In this document: positions 18,455 through 30,988 of the stretch, piece after piece
Layout: each line of letters starts with the position of its first letter
Position numbering within the stretch: position 1 is the first letter of the stretch
Assembly: GCF_021191705.1 (NCBI RefSeq)
Contig: NZ_JAIWPU010000013.1
Coordinates: forward strand, 62,001-126,000
From: Proluteimonas flavola
GTDB lineage: Bacteria; Pseudomonadota; Gammaproteobacteria; Xanthomonadales; Xanthomonadaceae
DNA length: 64,000 nt
Reading direction: 5' to 3'
Notes under the pieces: model-generated
What the model saw: the letters and a program-made list of their open reading frames with translations, nothing else
Told to the model about the DNA's origin: nothing
The model's database searches: none
Program-made: the position numbers and the translations under genes

Positions 18455-19426
18455 TTATGTGGAATTGACGTTTGCGCGTCCTGGTTGGCCGAATGGCGGA
18501 GCGTCGATACCTGCCTCCGTGTGCCAGTGCGGGTCGGATCCCAACTCGGCCTGCAGAAATGCGACGAATGCACGCGTGCGTGGCGGCACGAAGATGCGAT
18601 CGGGCATGACAGCGTGGATACCCGTCTCCGGCGGCGCATGCGATGGCAGCACGCGCACAAGGCGTCCGGCCTGCAGATCGCCGGCGACATGCCAAAGCGC
18701 ATGCATCGCGATACCCGCCCCTTCCAGCGCCGCGTCACGCAGCACTTCGCCGAGGTTGCTTTCCAGCGGCCCGGTCACGGTGATGGTCGTATCGCCGCCC
18801 GCGCCGTCCAGCAGCTGCCAGCGATCCTGGCGGCCGCGGCTGCCGACGAGGATCAGGCAGTCATGCGCATCGAGATCATCGGGTATCGATGGCGTACCGC
18901 GTCGCGCGAGGTAGTCCGGTGCCGCGACGAGCACGCGCGGATTGGCCGCGATCTGCCGTCCGACGAGCCGGGAATCATCGAGCTCGCCGATCCGGATCGC
19001 GAGATCGAGGCCTTCACGTACGAGATCGACCTGCTGGTCGCTCATGTGCACGCTGAGTTGCAGGCCCGGATGCGCGGCGAGAAAACGCGGCAGTCGCGGC
19101 GAGATGTGCTGGCGACCGAACGACGCCGACATCGTCACCCGCAACGTGCCACCGACCGCCTGCCCGCCGCTTTCGCGCAGGCTGCCTGCGAGGCCCTCGA
19201 GCGCTTCGACCAGTGCGCGCCCCTCGCCCGCCAGCCGCAGGCCTTCCGGCGTGGGATGCAGACGCCGCGTGGTCCGGTGCAGAAGACGCAGGCCCAGCGC
19301 GTCTTCGAGCCGTTTCAGGCGCTGGCTCGCCAGTGCCGGCGACAGATCGAGGCTACGCGCGGCGGCGCTGATCGATCCGGTATCGAGCACGCGCAGGAAC
19401 AGGGCGATGTCGCCGATCCGGTCCAT
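18455..19426 (-). CDS. LysR-family transcriptional regulator
   Basis: DNA-binding regulator of 323 residues. The N-terminal winged helix-turn-helix is ALFLRVLDTGSISAAARSL, then LSPALASQRLKRLEDALG and LLHRTTRRLHPTPEG, the standard LysR arrangement. The remainder is the periplasmic-binding-like effector domain (VGGTLRVTMSASFGRQH, LDLAIRIGELDDSRL). It is transcribed divergently from the quinone oxidoreductase gene with 106 bp between the starts, the classical setting in which a LysR protein controls its neighbour. The effector is unknown. Confidence 0.92.
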   Translation of the reverse strand: MDRIGDIALFLRVLDTGSISAAARSLDLSPALASQRLKRLEDALGLRLLHRTTRRLHPTPEGLRLAGEGRALVEALEGLAGSLRESGGQAVGGTLRVTMSASFGRQHISPRLPRFLAAHPGLQLSVHMSDQQVDLVREGLDLAIRIGELDDSRLVGRQIAANPRVLVAAPDYLARRGTPSIPDDLDAHDCLILVGSRGRQDRWQLLDGAGGDTTITVTGPLESNLGEVLRDAALEGAGIAMHALWHVAGDLQAGRLVRVLPSHAPPETGIHAVMPDRIFVPPRTRAFVAFLQAELGSDPHWHTEAGIDAPPFGQPGRANVNST

Positions 19427-19472
19427 CGATTCGAAAGAATCCCTTGAAGGTGATTGGCGATCCTATCTCTGT

Positions 19473-19499
19473 TTGACCGGAACGCGCGGGGTGGACAAT
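19473..19499 (+). promoter_or_regulatory. Candidate promoter of the quinone oxidoreductase gene
   Basis: TTGACC (19473-19478) and GACAAT (19494-19499) are separated by only 15 bp. The gene's ATG is 33 bp further, with an AGGA seven bases before it. Suboptimal spacing would fit a promoter that needs the adjacent LysR activator. Confidence 0.35.
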
Positions 19500-19532
19500 G
19501 CAGCCGCCGCTTCACCTCTCCAAGGACTTGCC

Positions 19533-20549
19533 ATGAAAGCCGTCGCCCTGACCCGCTACCTCCCGATCGACGACCCGCAATCGCTGCTGGACGTCGAACT
19601 CGATCTGCCCGAGCCCGGCCCGCACGACCTGCGCGTGCGCATCAAGGCGGTCTCGGTGAATCCGGTCGATACCAAGGTGCGCGCACCCAAGCCGCAGACC
19701 GAAACCACACCGAAGGTGCTGGGCTTCGACGCCGCCGGCGTGATCGACGCCATCGGCAGCGAAGTCGCCGGCTTCGAAGTCGGCGATGCCGTCTATTACG
19801 CAGGCGACATCACCCGTCCCGGCAGCAATGCCGAGTTCCAGCTCGTCGACGCGCGCATCGCCGCGAAGAAGCCGGCCTCGCTCGAGTTCGCCCAGGCCGC
19901 CGCCCTGCCCCTGACCGCGATCACTGCGTGGGAGCTGCTGTTCCAGCGCATGCCCTTCGACATCGACGGCGGGGGCGCGGGCAAGACCCTGCTGGTCATC
20001 GCCGGCGCCGGCGGTGTCGGTTCGATCGCGATCCAACTGGCGAAGCTCGCCGGCTTCACCGTGATCGCGACCGCGTCGCGCATGGAGACCATCGCGTGGT
20101 GCCGGATCATGGGCGCCGACCATGTCATCGACCACCGGGAGGATCTCGCGCCGCAGCTCCAGGCGCTCGGGCTGGAGACCGTCGACGCCGCGCTCAATCT
20201 CGCCGATACCGACCGCTACTGGACCGCACTGGGCGAGATTCTCGCGCCGCTGGGGCATGTCGGCCTGATCGTGGAACCGTCCGGCGCGCTGAAGATCGGC
20301 GATCCGTACAAGGCCAAGAGCATCGGCATCCACTGGGAAATGATGTTCGCGCGGCCGAGGTTCCGCACCGCGGACATGGACGAACAGGGCCGCATCCTCG
20401 CGCGCGTCGCCGAACTGATCGATACCGGCGCGCTGCGCGGCACGCTGTCGGAAGTGCTGTCGCCAATCAATGCGGAGACCTTGCGCGCAGCGCATCGTCG
20501 GCTCGAATCGGGCCGCACCATCGGCAAGCTGGTCGCGGCCGGCTGGTGA
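19533..20549 (+). CDS. Zinc-independent alcohol dehydrogenase / NADPH:quinone oxidoreductase family
   Basis: Medium-chain dehydrogenase/reductase of 338 residues related to the zinc-less quinone oxidoreductases (ZADH group). The N-terminal GroES-like fold has VSVNPVDTKVRAP and VLGFDAAGVIDAIG; the nucleotide-binding loop is LLVIAGAGGVGSIAIQLAK. The cysteine cluster of zinc alcohol dehydrogenases is absent. It probably reduces quinones or reactive carbonyls with NADPH. The start at 19533 has an AGGA at suitable distance. It is divergent from a LysR regulator and convergent with jetD (47 bp gap). Confidence 0.9.
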   Translation: MKAVALTRYLPIDDPQSLLDVELDLPEPGPHDLRVRIKAVSVNPVDTKVRAPKPQTETTPKVLGFDAAGVIDAIGSEVAGFEVGDAVYYAGDITRPGSNAEFQLVDARIAAKKPASLEFAQAAALPLTAITAWELLFQRMPFDIDGGGAGKTLLVIAGAGGVGSIAIQLAKLAGFTVIATASRMETIAWCRIMGADHVIDHREDLAPQLQALGLETVDAALNLADTDRYWTALGEILAPLGHVGLIVEPSGALKIGDPYKAKSIGIHWEMMFARPRFRTADMDEQGRILARVAELIDTGALRGTLSEVLSPINAETLRAAHRRLESGRTIGKLVAAGW

Positions 20550-20596
20550 CCGCAATCGACGAGGTCGCCGTCATGGCCTCGGCGCGACGGCGGCGG

Positions 20597-21817
20597 TCAG
20601 GGCGCGCGACCGAAGCCTTCCTGTTCGCCTTTCCTGCCGGTTTCTTCCAGCGCATGCATCAGACCTTCGAACACGGTGCTGCCGCGCACATCGCGCAATC
20701 GCACAAGCTCGGCACGATCGTAATCCCCCAGCGCGCGCGTGCGGGCGAGGCCTCGCAGATCGTCGCCGTCCATCCGCCAGGGCGACCAGCGCGCGCCCTG
20801 GCCCTCGCAGACACTCGCAACGCAAAGCGCGATGCGGATGCCTGCGGGGTCAGGATCGCAGGAGATCCGGACATCCGCGGGCGCCAGCCTGAGCAGCGTT
20901 GTCATGCAGTCACGCCACCAGTTCCCGGGGAACCCGGGCACCCAGACCACGCCATCCACATCGCCATGCGCCAGCGCTGCCTGCTCGAAACTGGTCCGGT
21001 TCTCGACGACGCGCCAGCAGCCGACACGGCCTGCAACCTGCCGCACGGATTGAAGGGTCGCCGGCGTCAACGCCAGCATCTCCGGCGACGCGCCGAGCGA
21101 CAGCGCCCCGCCCGGAAGTTGCAGATCCAGCGGCGCGCGTAGCCAGAATCCCGGCCGATGCGTCTCGATGCCGAGAGCCTGCAGCGATATCGAGTCGTCA
21201 AGCCACCGCCATTCGTCTTCGGTCACGGCCTTCGTGTCGCCACGCGCGAACAACGCGAACTGACGTCTGCTACCCACGTGAGCTGCCGAGATCCAGCGGT
21301 CCACGTCGCGCAGCAACTGCAGACGACGCAGGCGCAACTTCGCCGGCCTCCGTGTCAGGGTATCGGCCAGCGCAGGCAAGCGTGGATCCGCGAATCCGTC
21401 GCCGAGAAGCCGCCCCGAGGCGGCGTCCAACGCAGCGGGGTCATCGAGGCCCAGCGCGATCCGCAGCGCGGTTCGATTCACCCAGCGCATCTGCACCGTG
21501 CGCCAGTGTCCCTGGGGATCGCGCTGTTCGTCCAACTCGATCCAACCTGTCTGCAGCAGTTCGTCGCAAAGCTGTTCGGCGGCTTGCGTGCGCTCGATCC
21601 CGGCCTGTTCCAGCACCTTGTCCCAGCGCCGGGAGGCACTTGCCCCGCGGGTCCAGTCGCGGGCGAGCGATTTCCAGTTCCCGGGCCAGCTCCGCAACGC
21701 TTCCGTGTCGACGCGGTCTGCACGACGCCGGCGGCGACGTTCGAGGACGCTGCGGCCACGCAGTGGCAAGGTGCGGATGCCGTTTTCGTCCGGCTCGGTC
21801 CACCCGGCATCGCTCAT
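20597..21817 (-). CDS. jetD: Wadjet JetD: TOPRIM-domain nuclease
   Basis: Predicted nuclease subunit of a Wadjet anti-plasmid condensin; in studied systems JetD cleaves circular DNA after the condensin has extruded it. It has 406 residues. The N-terminal half (to about 260) is basic and helical with winged-helix-like segments (WNRTALRIALGL-type), and the C-terminal part is a TOPRIM fold with Glu272 in RVVENRTSFEQ and the DxD pair Asp321/Asp323 in ISCDPDPAGIRIA. All three metal-binding acids are therefore present. The ATG overlaps the jetC stop (ATGA). It is the last gene of the cassette, convergent with the upstream oxidoreductase. Family placement by TOPRIM type (DUF2220 or DUF2399) is uncertain. 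Confidence 0.82.
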   Translation of the reverse strand: MSDAGWTEPDENGIRTLPLRGRSVLERRRRRRADRVDTEALRSWPGNWKSLARDWTRGASASRRWDKVLEQAGIERTQAAEQLCDELLQTGWIELDEQRDPQGHWRTVQMRWVNRTALRIALGLDDPAALDAASGRLLGDGFADPRLPALADTLTRRPAKLRLRRLQLLRDVDRWISAAHVGSRRQFALFARGDTKAVTEDEWRWLDDSISLQALGIETHRPGFWLRAPLDLQLPGGALSLGASPEMLALTPATLQSVRQVAGRVGCWRVVENRTSFEQAALAHGDVDGVVWVPGFPGNWWRDCMTTLLRLAPADVRISCDPDPAGIRIALCVASVCEGQGARWSPWRMDGDDLRGLARTRALGDYDRAELVRLRDVRGSTVFEGLMHALEETGRKGEQEGFGRAP

Positions 21818-24621
21818 GGGGTGGCGCCTGCCGCTTCAACCTCGCGCTTCAGCACCGCGACCGGTTCCGCCCACGTGTTGCCGGCACGACGCTTGCTGGT
21901 CGCCAGCACCAGGTCCGAAGGCTCGAACACGTTGAGGTTGTGGGTGATCGGCGTGGTCAGGATGTACTGTGCGTCGGTACTGCGCAGGAAGCGACCGACC
22001 TTCTCGATGTTGAACACGTCCAGATGGGCGAACGGCTCATCGATGAAGACGAAGCCGCCCGGCTGGTCCTCGTCGCGCAGCAGGGCGACGAGCAGCAGCA
22101 GCGACTTCATGACCTGCTGGCCGCCCGACGCCTCGCCGTCGTCGAGGCCGATCCAGCCCTTGCGGTCGAAATCGAAGCGCACCGTCAGGCCCGCCTGCGC
22201 CAACGCGACGTCCTCGTTGCTGAGCTCGGGCATGTCAGCCTCGACGCCGATGCCGGCGAGTTCGCCGAGGGCGACCAGATTCCTGCGATAGCGCCGCACG
22301 GTCGCGCGCAGCACGTTGAGATAGGCGCCGCGCGCTTCCTCGGTGATGCGCCGGGCGCGCGCCAGGTGCGCCTCGCGACGCGCGATCGTCGCCTCCAGAT
22401 CGTCGTGATCGACGGCGATCTTGTCGCGCAGCGGCACGCAGGCATCGTCGGTGACGAAGCCGCCGCGCTCGATGCGCTCGGCAACGCGTTCGAGCTCGCG
22501 GCGTACCGCCGCCGCGCTCTCGTACTCGTCGCGGGCAGCCTGCAGCGCCGCCCGCGTGCGCCACGCGAGCGGCATCTTCGCGCGATGCCTGCGGAACGCG
22601 AGGATGTGCTGCACCAGCTGCTGGCGCTCGCGGCCGATCTGCTGGCCGCGCTCGTGCAACTCCTGCCCCGCGTTCCTGAGTTCGTTGGCGCGGGTCGCCG
22701 CGGCGATGCCGTCGTCCTTGTCCTGCTGGCGCACGGCGTCCAGCGCGCGCCGCGCGACTTCCATCGTGCCCGCTGCAGCGGCTGCGGCTTCGGCCAGCGC
22801 GGGCAACCGTGCCTGCGCGTCGGCGAATTCGGCCGCGCGCGTCACCAGTTCCTGACCGGCGTCGAGTCCCAGCAGCTTCGCCTGGTCGGTGTCGACCTGG
22901 CGGCTCAGTTCGCCGAGTTCGCGCTCGCGTGCCTGTGCGCGTTGCTGCAGCACCACCTGTTCGGCGCCCAGCGCAGCGAGATTGGCCTGGCGCGCGCCGG
23001 CCCCGAAGTGCTGCGCGTTGCCGCCGACCTGACGGCCGCCGCGATGCTCGCGCAGATAACCGCGTACGGTGATCCAGTCCTGGCCCTTCGCGAGCCGGCT
23101 GCCCGCGTCGGTGTCGGCGACGCGCTGGATGCGGTCGAGCTGTCGCGGCAGCCACGCCGGCGGATGCGCCGAGAACCGGACCACCTCGAGCAGTGATCCC
23201 TTCGTCGGCCTCGAGACCGGAGCGCGCTCGGCAACGACGAAGTGCCGGTACTGCAACTGTTCGCCGAGCCGCCAGGCCTCGGCGGCATCGGTCTCGGACT
23301 CCAGCAGGACAAGATGGCGGTACGGCGCCAGCACCGCCTCGACCGCCACGCTCCATTTGGGATCGGCGATCTCGACGAGTTCGGTCAGCACACGATGGGC
23401 GATGCCTGCACGGTCGAGCGCCGCGCGGAAGTCGCGCTCGAACGGTTCGACGTAGCGGCCACCGCCCGACAGCGCGGCCAGTTGCGACGCAAGCTCGGTC
23501 GCGCGCGCACGGTCGCGTTCGCCTTCGTACCTCAGTTCGCCCTGACGGCGACGCCCGGACTCGATGCGCGCGCTCAGGGCATCGATATCGAGCCCGCCGT
23601 CGCCATCGTGCAGCGCTGCCAGCTTGGCTCGACGCTGCACCAGATGCTCGGCGTCGCGCGCCTGATCGCGGGCCTCGGTGAACGCGGCTTCGCTGCGGCG
23701 CACCTCGTCAAGGGCCCTCGCCAGTGCCTGCTGCAGCGCGTCCCGGCCTGCGATCGCCGCGTCGTCCTGGGCCTGCAGCTCGACCAGCGCGTTCCGGCGT
23801 TCATGCAGGGCGCGGCGCAGGCCTGTCAGGCGCGGGCGCGCACCGGCGATGCTCGCCCACTGTTCGGCCAGTTCCACCTTCGGCGCGATCTCGGCCTGCA
23901 GGCGCTGCTGCTGCGTGCGCAGCGCAAGTCCGTCCTCGAAAGAGCGCACGTCGGCGCGCGCCGATTCCAGCCGCAGGTGCAGCGAGGCAAGGTCCTGGCC
24001 GAGTTGGCCGAGTTCCTTCTCGACATCGAACTGCTCGTTGCGGGCACGCTGGTAGTCGTCGAGGACGGTCTTGTCCTCGAACACGTCGAACACCAGTTGC
24101 AGCAGTTCGCGCGGTGAGTACTGGCACAGCTTGTCGGTCGCGCCCTGCTCGAGCGTCAGCACGCGGCAGATCGCGCGCGTCAGGCCGGCGCCGGCGAGGC
24201 GGACGCGGTAGTCGCGGACGCCGTACCACTCGCCGCCCTCGTCGATGGCTTCGACCGGCACGTTGCCGGGCAGGATCCGGTAGTCGCGGCTCCAGTCGCC
24301 GCCACGCTTGCGGATGCGGCAGGCCAGCGTGACCTCGTCGTCCTTGATCGGGAAGAACGGCCTGCCGCCGCGCCGGTCGATGCGGTTGCTCACCACCGCG
24401 CGCAGCCACGCATACCCCTTGCCGTTGTGGCGCAGGTAGGTCTTGTAGTCGCGCGCGGTATCGCGGTCCTCGATCGCCAGCAGCGTACGCAGCGCATCGA
24501 GCAGCGTCGTCTTGCCCGAACCATTGGGCCCGACCACGGTGACGATGGAAGCATCGAGCGGCAGTTCGAACCGCTGCCAGTAATCCCAGTGCACGACCTC
24601 GAGGCTGCGGAACTCAAACAT
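21814..24621 (-). CDS. jetC: Wadjet JetC: SMC/MukB-like ATPase
   Basis: SMC-type motor of the Wadjet complex, 935 residues. Walker A is VVGPNGSGKTTLLDAL (residues 31-38 at its core). The C-terminal head has the ABC signature EASGGQQ (about 832-836) and Walker B FVFIDEPFAHLD (857-868), followed by the switch-like TTPITHN. Between the heads lie long Arg/Glu/Ala/Gln-rich helices that should form the coiled-coil arms. The protein is shorter than I recall for Wadjet type I and II JetC, so the arms or hinge may be reduced. It starts eight bases inside the end of jetB and its stop overlaps jetD. General ATPase alternatives (SbcC, RecN) fit less well because of the neighbours. Confidence 0.88.
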   Translation of the reverse strand: MFEFRSLEVVHWDYWQRFELPLDASIVTVVGPNGSGKTTLLDALRTLLAIEDRDTARDYKTYLRHNGKGYAWLRAVVSNRIDRRGGRPFFPIKDDEVTLACRIRKRGGDWSRDYRILPGNVPVEAIDEGGEWYGVRDYRVRLAGAGLTRAICRVLTLEQGATDKLCQYSPRELLQLVFDVFEDKTVLDDYQRARNEQFDVEKELGQLGQDLASLHLRLESARADVRSFEDGLALRTQQQRLQAEIAPKVELAEQWASIAGARPRLTGLRRALHERRNALVELQAQDDAAIAGRDALQQALARALDEVRRSEAAFTEARDQARDAEHLVQRRAKLAALHDGDGGLDIDALSARIESGRRRQGELRYEGERDRARATELASQLAALSGGGRYVEPFERDFRAALDRAGIAHRVLTELVEIADPKWSVAVEAVLAPYRHLVLLESETDAAEAWRLGEQLQYRHFVVAERAPVSRPTKGSLLEVVRFSAHPPAWLPRQLDRIQRVADTDAGSRLAKGQDWITVRGYLREHRGGRQVGGNAQHFGAGARQANLAALGAEQVVLQQRAQARERELGELSRQVDTDQAKLLGLDAGQELVTRAAEFADAQARLPALAEAAAAAAGTMEVARRALDAVRQQDKDDGIAAATRANELRNAGQELHERGQQIGRERQQLVQHILAFRRHRAKMPLAWRTRAALQAARDEYESAAAVRRELERVAERIERGGFVTDDACVPLRDKIAVDHDDLEATIARREAHLARARRITEEARGAYLNVLRATVRRYRRNLVALGELAGIGVEADMPELSNEDVALAQAGLTVRFDFDRKGWIGLDDGEASGGQQVMKSLLLLVALLRDEDQPGGFVFIDEPFAHLDVFNIEKVGRFLRSTDAQYILTTPITHNLNVFEPSDLVLATSKRRAGNTWAEPVAVLKREVEAAGATP

Positions 24622-25332
24622 CGGCGCGCTCCGTCTCGGTGGTGTCGTGGTCTGCGTCGTCCACCGATGCCGCGTCGCCGGACACGTTCCCGGCCAGCGT
24701 CGCCTGTCGCGTCTCGGCGACCACGAACGACAGCGCGCCGTCCATGACCCGTCCAGCGACGCGCTCGTAGTCGACGACCAGGTCCAGCAATGGCCCTTCG
24801 TGGATGCGCTCCTTGCGCCGCACGATGAAGCCGTGCCGCTGCAGCTGGCCCAGGTTGAGGTTGATGCGGGTCTTGCCGCCGAGCCTGTCGCCGAAATCGG
24901 CGAGCAGCGTGCGCTCGTTCAAGGGCTCCACGAGTTCGGCACCGACCGGCACCGGCTTCATGTCGGCGAACATCTGTTCCTGCTCCTGCTGGCGCTCGGT
25001 TTCCTGGCGCGCGATCTGGCGTTGGCGCTTGGGCAGCACCAGCAGCGCCCACAGCACGACCAGCAACGCGAGCGCGTCGCGGTCGAGATGCAGATTGCTG
25101 GCAGACCATGCCTTGGCGCCGCCGAAGACCTCGTGCTCCTGCGCCCCGGCGATGCCGACCGCGACGTGCGCGGCATACGGGTGCTCGAGCAGGCGCAGGC
25201 CGGCGGCGGCGAGACGACGGTCGAGATCGTCGCGCAACTCGGCATCGACCAGCACCGCTCGCAGCGCATGATCCTCGCGCGGCAGCCAGCGTTCGGCCAG
25301 CAACCGGGCGATCAGGGAGGCGATGGCATCAC

Positions 25333-25336
<4 letters not shown>
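24614..25336 (-). CDS. jetB: Wadjet JetB: MukE-like subunit
   Basis: Small subunit of 240 residues, expected to dimerise on the kleisin like MukE. It starts MSDAIASLIARLLAERWLPR; the middle has a hydrophobic helix ALALLVVLWALLVLPKRQRQ followed by a Gln/Glu-rich helix, then winged-helix-like segments TRINLNLGQLQRHGFIVRR and GPLLDLVVDYERVAG. The tail is acidic. No catalytic motif is visible. Identification rests on size, predicted helical/winged-helix character and its fixed place between the kleisin and SMC genes. The ATG overlaps the jetA stop (ATGA), and the 3' end overlaps jetC by eight bases. Confidence 0.78.
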
Positions 25337-28994
<3,658 letters not shown>

Positions 28995-29006
28995 AGAAAA
29001 CGTCGT

Positions 29007-29079
29007 CCTGTTCAGGTTGCAGATCCGATGACCCGGCCGCCGGCTCGGCCGCCACGCGACCGCGATAAACCTGAATAGG
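29007..29079 (+). repeat. Inverted repeat downstream of fadH
   Basis: Arms CCTGTTCAGGTT (29007-29018) and AACCTGAATAGG (29068-29079) match with one mismatch, enclosing a GC-rich core that can pair further. It starts 13 bases after the fadH stop and may end the transcript. The remaining bases to 29365 hold no gene I can support; only short G/C palindromes such as CCCCCTTCGGCGGGAC near 29200 are visible. Confidence 0.45.
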
Positions 29080-29365
29080 CATCGCAGGATCGCCGGACCA
29101 GCCACACAAATCACCCCGGCGCCAGTGCCCCGCATTCACGTTTGATTCGAAAAACCGCGGCTACCGTGCCGTCACTTCGTTCCGCCCCCTTCGGCGGGAC
29201 ACCGGCCCGATCCGCCTTCTGGGGACTTCGGTGCCCGGGCGATCAAGCGCACCACAGAGTCCGCCGCCCTCCCCAATACGCCATGCCGGTTCCTGCAGTT
29301 GCCTGCGTTCTTCCGTGAGGAGGACGGCGACGTGCGGCCCGGCGCAACGCAGCAAGGAGTCGTTG

Positions 29366-29845
29366 ATGAAACTTGAATGGGTGATGTGGCTGGCCTCCGT
29401 GCTGCCGCCCCCCGCCGCCGATTCGCTCTGTCTGAGCACGACGGTGTATCTGGAAGCCCGCGACCAGTCCGTCCGCGGGCAGGAAGCCGTCGCCGAAGTG
29501 GCCCTGCGCCGCCAGGAGAGCGGCCTGTGGGGCGAGTCGATGTGCGAAGTGGTCACCGCGCGCAAGCAGTTCGCGCCGACCATCCTCTCGCCCAACACCC
29601 GCCTGGCGAACACCAATGCCTGGACCCGCGCGGTCAGCGTGGCGCTGGAGTCGGAGCGCAACTGGTCGCTGCCGCCCGAGCAACGCCGACAGGTGGTGCC
29701 CGGCGCCAGCCACTTCATGGCCCATGCGATCGCCGCGCCGGCCTGGCGCAGTGCGCACCAGGTCGCGACGATCGGCGACCACACCTTCCTGCGCGTGCAG
29801 TCGCTGCGCCCGGCGCGCCCGACGACCGGCAGCGAGCGCGGCTGA
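29366..29845 (+). CDS. SleB-like cell wall hydrolase
   Basis: Small peptidoglycan hydrolase (Hydrolase_2/SleB-type lytic transglycosylase fold), 159 residues. The core begins LCLSTTVYLEARDQSVRGQEAVAEV, with the likely catalytic glutamate in YLEAR; SMCEVVTARKQFAP and GASHFMAH follow. A short hydrophobic N-terminus (MKLEWVMWLASVLPPPAADS) may be an export signal, but it is weak. AAGGAG at 29354-29359 is placed well for the ATG at 29366. Such domains first became known from spore germination, but many non-spore-forming proteobacteria carry them, probably for wall remodelling. It stands alone between fadH and a glutathione transferase gene. Confidence 0.82.
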   Translation: MKLEWVMWLASVLPPPAADSLCLSTTVYLEARDQSVRGQEAVAEVALRRQESGLWGESMCEVVTARKQFAPTILSPNTRLANTNAWTRAVSVALESERNWSLPPEQRRQVVPGASHFMAHAIAAPAWRSAHQVATIGDHTFLRVQSLRPARPTTGSERG

Positions 29846-29926
29846 TCCGCGCCGCGTCGCCGGCTTCGGCTTCCCCGCCCGCGACGCCCGGCGCATGATG
29901 GCGGCCCGTTCAATTCTCGGACCGCC

Positions 29927-30541
29927 ATGCGCATCCTCCATACCAAGCCCGGCGCCTGCTCGCTGGCCGACCACATCGTGCTGCAGTGGACCGGCGCCCC
30001 GTTCGAAGCGCGCATCGTCGATGCGACGCAGATGAAGGAACCCGCGTTCCTCGCGCTCAATCCCGCCGGCGCGGTGCCGGTGCTGGTCGAGGGCGACTGG
30101 GTGCTGACCCAGAACGTCGCGATCCTCAACTATCTGGCCGACAGCCATCCCGACGCGAAGCTCGGCGGCGACGGTTCGCCGCAGGGCCGCGCCGAGGTCA
30201 ACCGCTGGCTTGGGCTGCTCAACGCCGATCTGCATCCGGCCTTCCATCCGCTGTTCGGCAGCACCAAGTATCTGGAAGACGCGGACGCCGTCGATCGCAC
30301 GCGCAAGCAGGCGATGCAGAAGATCCGCGGCTACTACGAGCGTCTCGATGCACGGCTCGCCGGCCGCGACTATCTCGTCGGCACGCGTTCGATCGCCGAT
30401 CCGTATCTGTTCGTGACCCTGCAGTGGGCCAAGCGCCTGAAGCTCGATCTGGGCGGGCTCGACAATCTGCACGCCTTCGACGCGCGCATGCGCGCCGACG
30501 ACGGTGTCCGCGCAGCGATGACGGCCGAAGGGCTGATCTGA
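29927..30541 (+). CDS. Glutathione S-transferase (beta-class-like)
   Basis: Cytoplasmic 204-residue glutathione transferase. The N-terminal thioredoxin fold starts MRILHTKPGACSLADHIVL, with a cysteine at residue 10 as in the bacterial beta class, where it contacts glutathione. AFLALNPAGAVPVLVEGDWVLTQN holds the cis-proline and gamma-glutamyl site. The C-terminal helical domain includes GRDYLVGTRSIADPYLF. Substrates are unknown. It starts 81 bp after the SleB-like gene in the same direction. Confidence 0.93.
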   Translation: MRILHTKPGACSLADHIVLQWTGAPFEARIVDATQMKEPAFLALNPAGAVPVLVEGDWVLTQNVAILNYLADSHPDAKLGGDGSPQGRAEVNRWLGLLNADLHPAFHPLFGSTKYLEDADAVDRTRKQAMQKIRGYYERLDARLAGRDYLVGTRSIADPYLFVTLQWAKRLKLDLGGLDNLHAFDARMRADDGVRAAMTAEGLI

Positions 30542-30963
30542 TCGATCTGCGTGTGCGGCGCGTCGCACAAGTGCGCCGGTTCGATGTGCTGCGTCCGGCG
30601 CGCTGACGCCAGGCCGTCGCCTGTTTCAGCCGCGACGCGGATGCCTGCAATGATCTCCGCGGCCACGCGCGCATCGCGCGCCTTGGCCAGCGCCGCCTGC
30701 AGCATCGGCAACAGGGCTTCGAGCGCGGCCGCATCGTCGGCGCGCTCCAGCTTGAACTGGGTGAGATACCCGCCGACGAGCCCGAGATGCGCGCGCGTCG
30801 CATCGGTCATCAGTGCGTAGAGAATGAGATGGCGTCGCGCATCAGTGACGCTGCGCGCTCCGTCGATCGAAGCTGCGGCGTCGGCCGGATGCTGGATGCC
30901 TGCGCCCGATGCGGTGACCAGCCCGAGCGCCGCCAGTTGATTCGAGTGCATCGGCAGGCGCAT
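30370..30963 (-). CDS. Doubtful hypothetical protein overlapping the gst gene antisense
   Basis: An open frame of 197 codons whose first ~130 codons lie in the gap between prpF and gst and whose end runs 172 bases into gst on the opposite strand. The N-terminal part (GGYLTQFKLERADDAA, LLPMLQAALAKARDARVAA) looks like ordinary helical protein with high-GC third positions; the part over gst does not. It may be a real gene that lost its stop, or chance. No family recognised. Without it, 30542-30988 holds nothing else I can support. Confidence 0.28.
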   Translation of the reverse strand: MRLPMHSNQLAALGLVTASGAGIQHPADAAASIDGARSVTDARRHLILYALMTDATRAHLGLVGGYLTQFKLERADDAAALEALLPMLQAALAKARDARVAAEIIAGIRVAAETGDGLASARRTQHIEPAHLCDAPHTQIDQISPSAVIAARTPSSARMRASKACRLSSPPRSSFRRLAHCRVTNRYGSAIERVPTR

Positions 30964-30988
30964 TCGGCGCGGCTGCTCGCTGCAGGAA

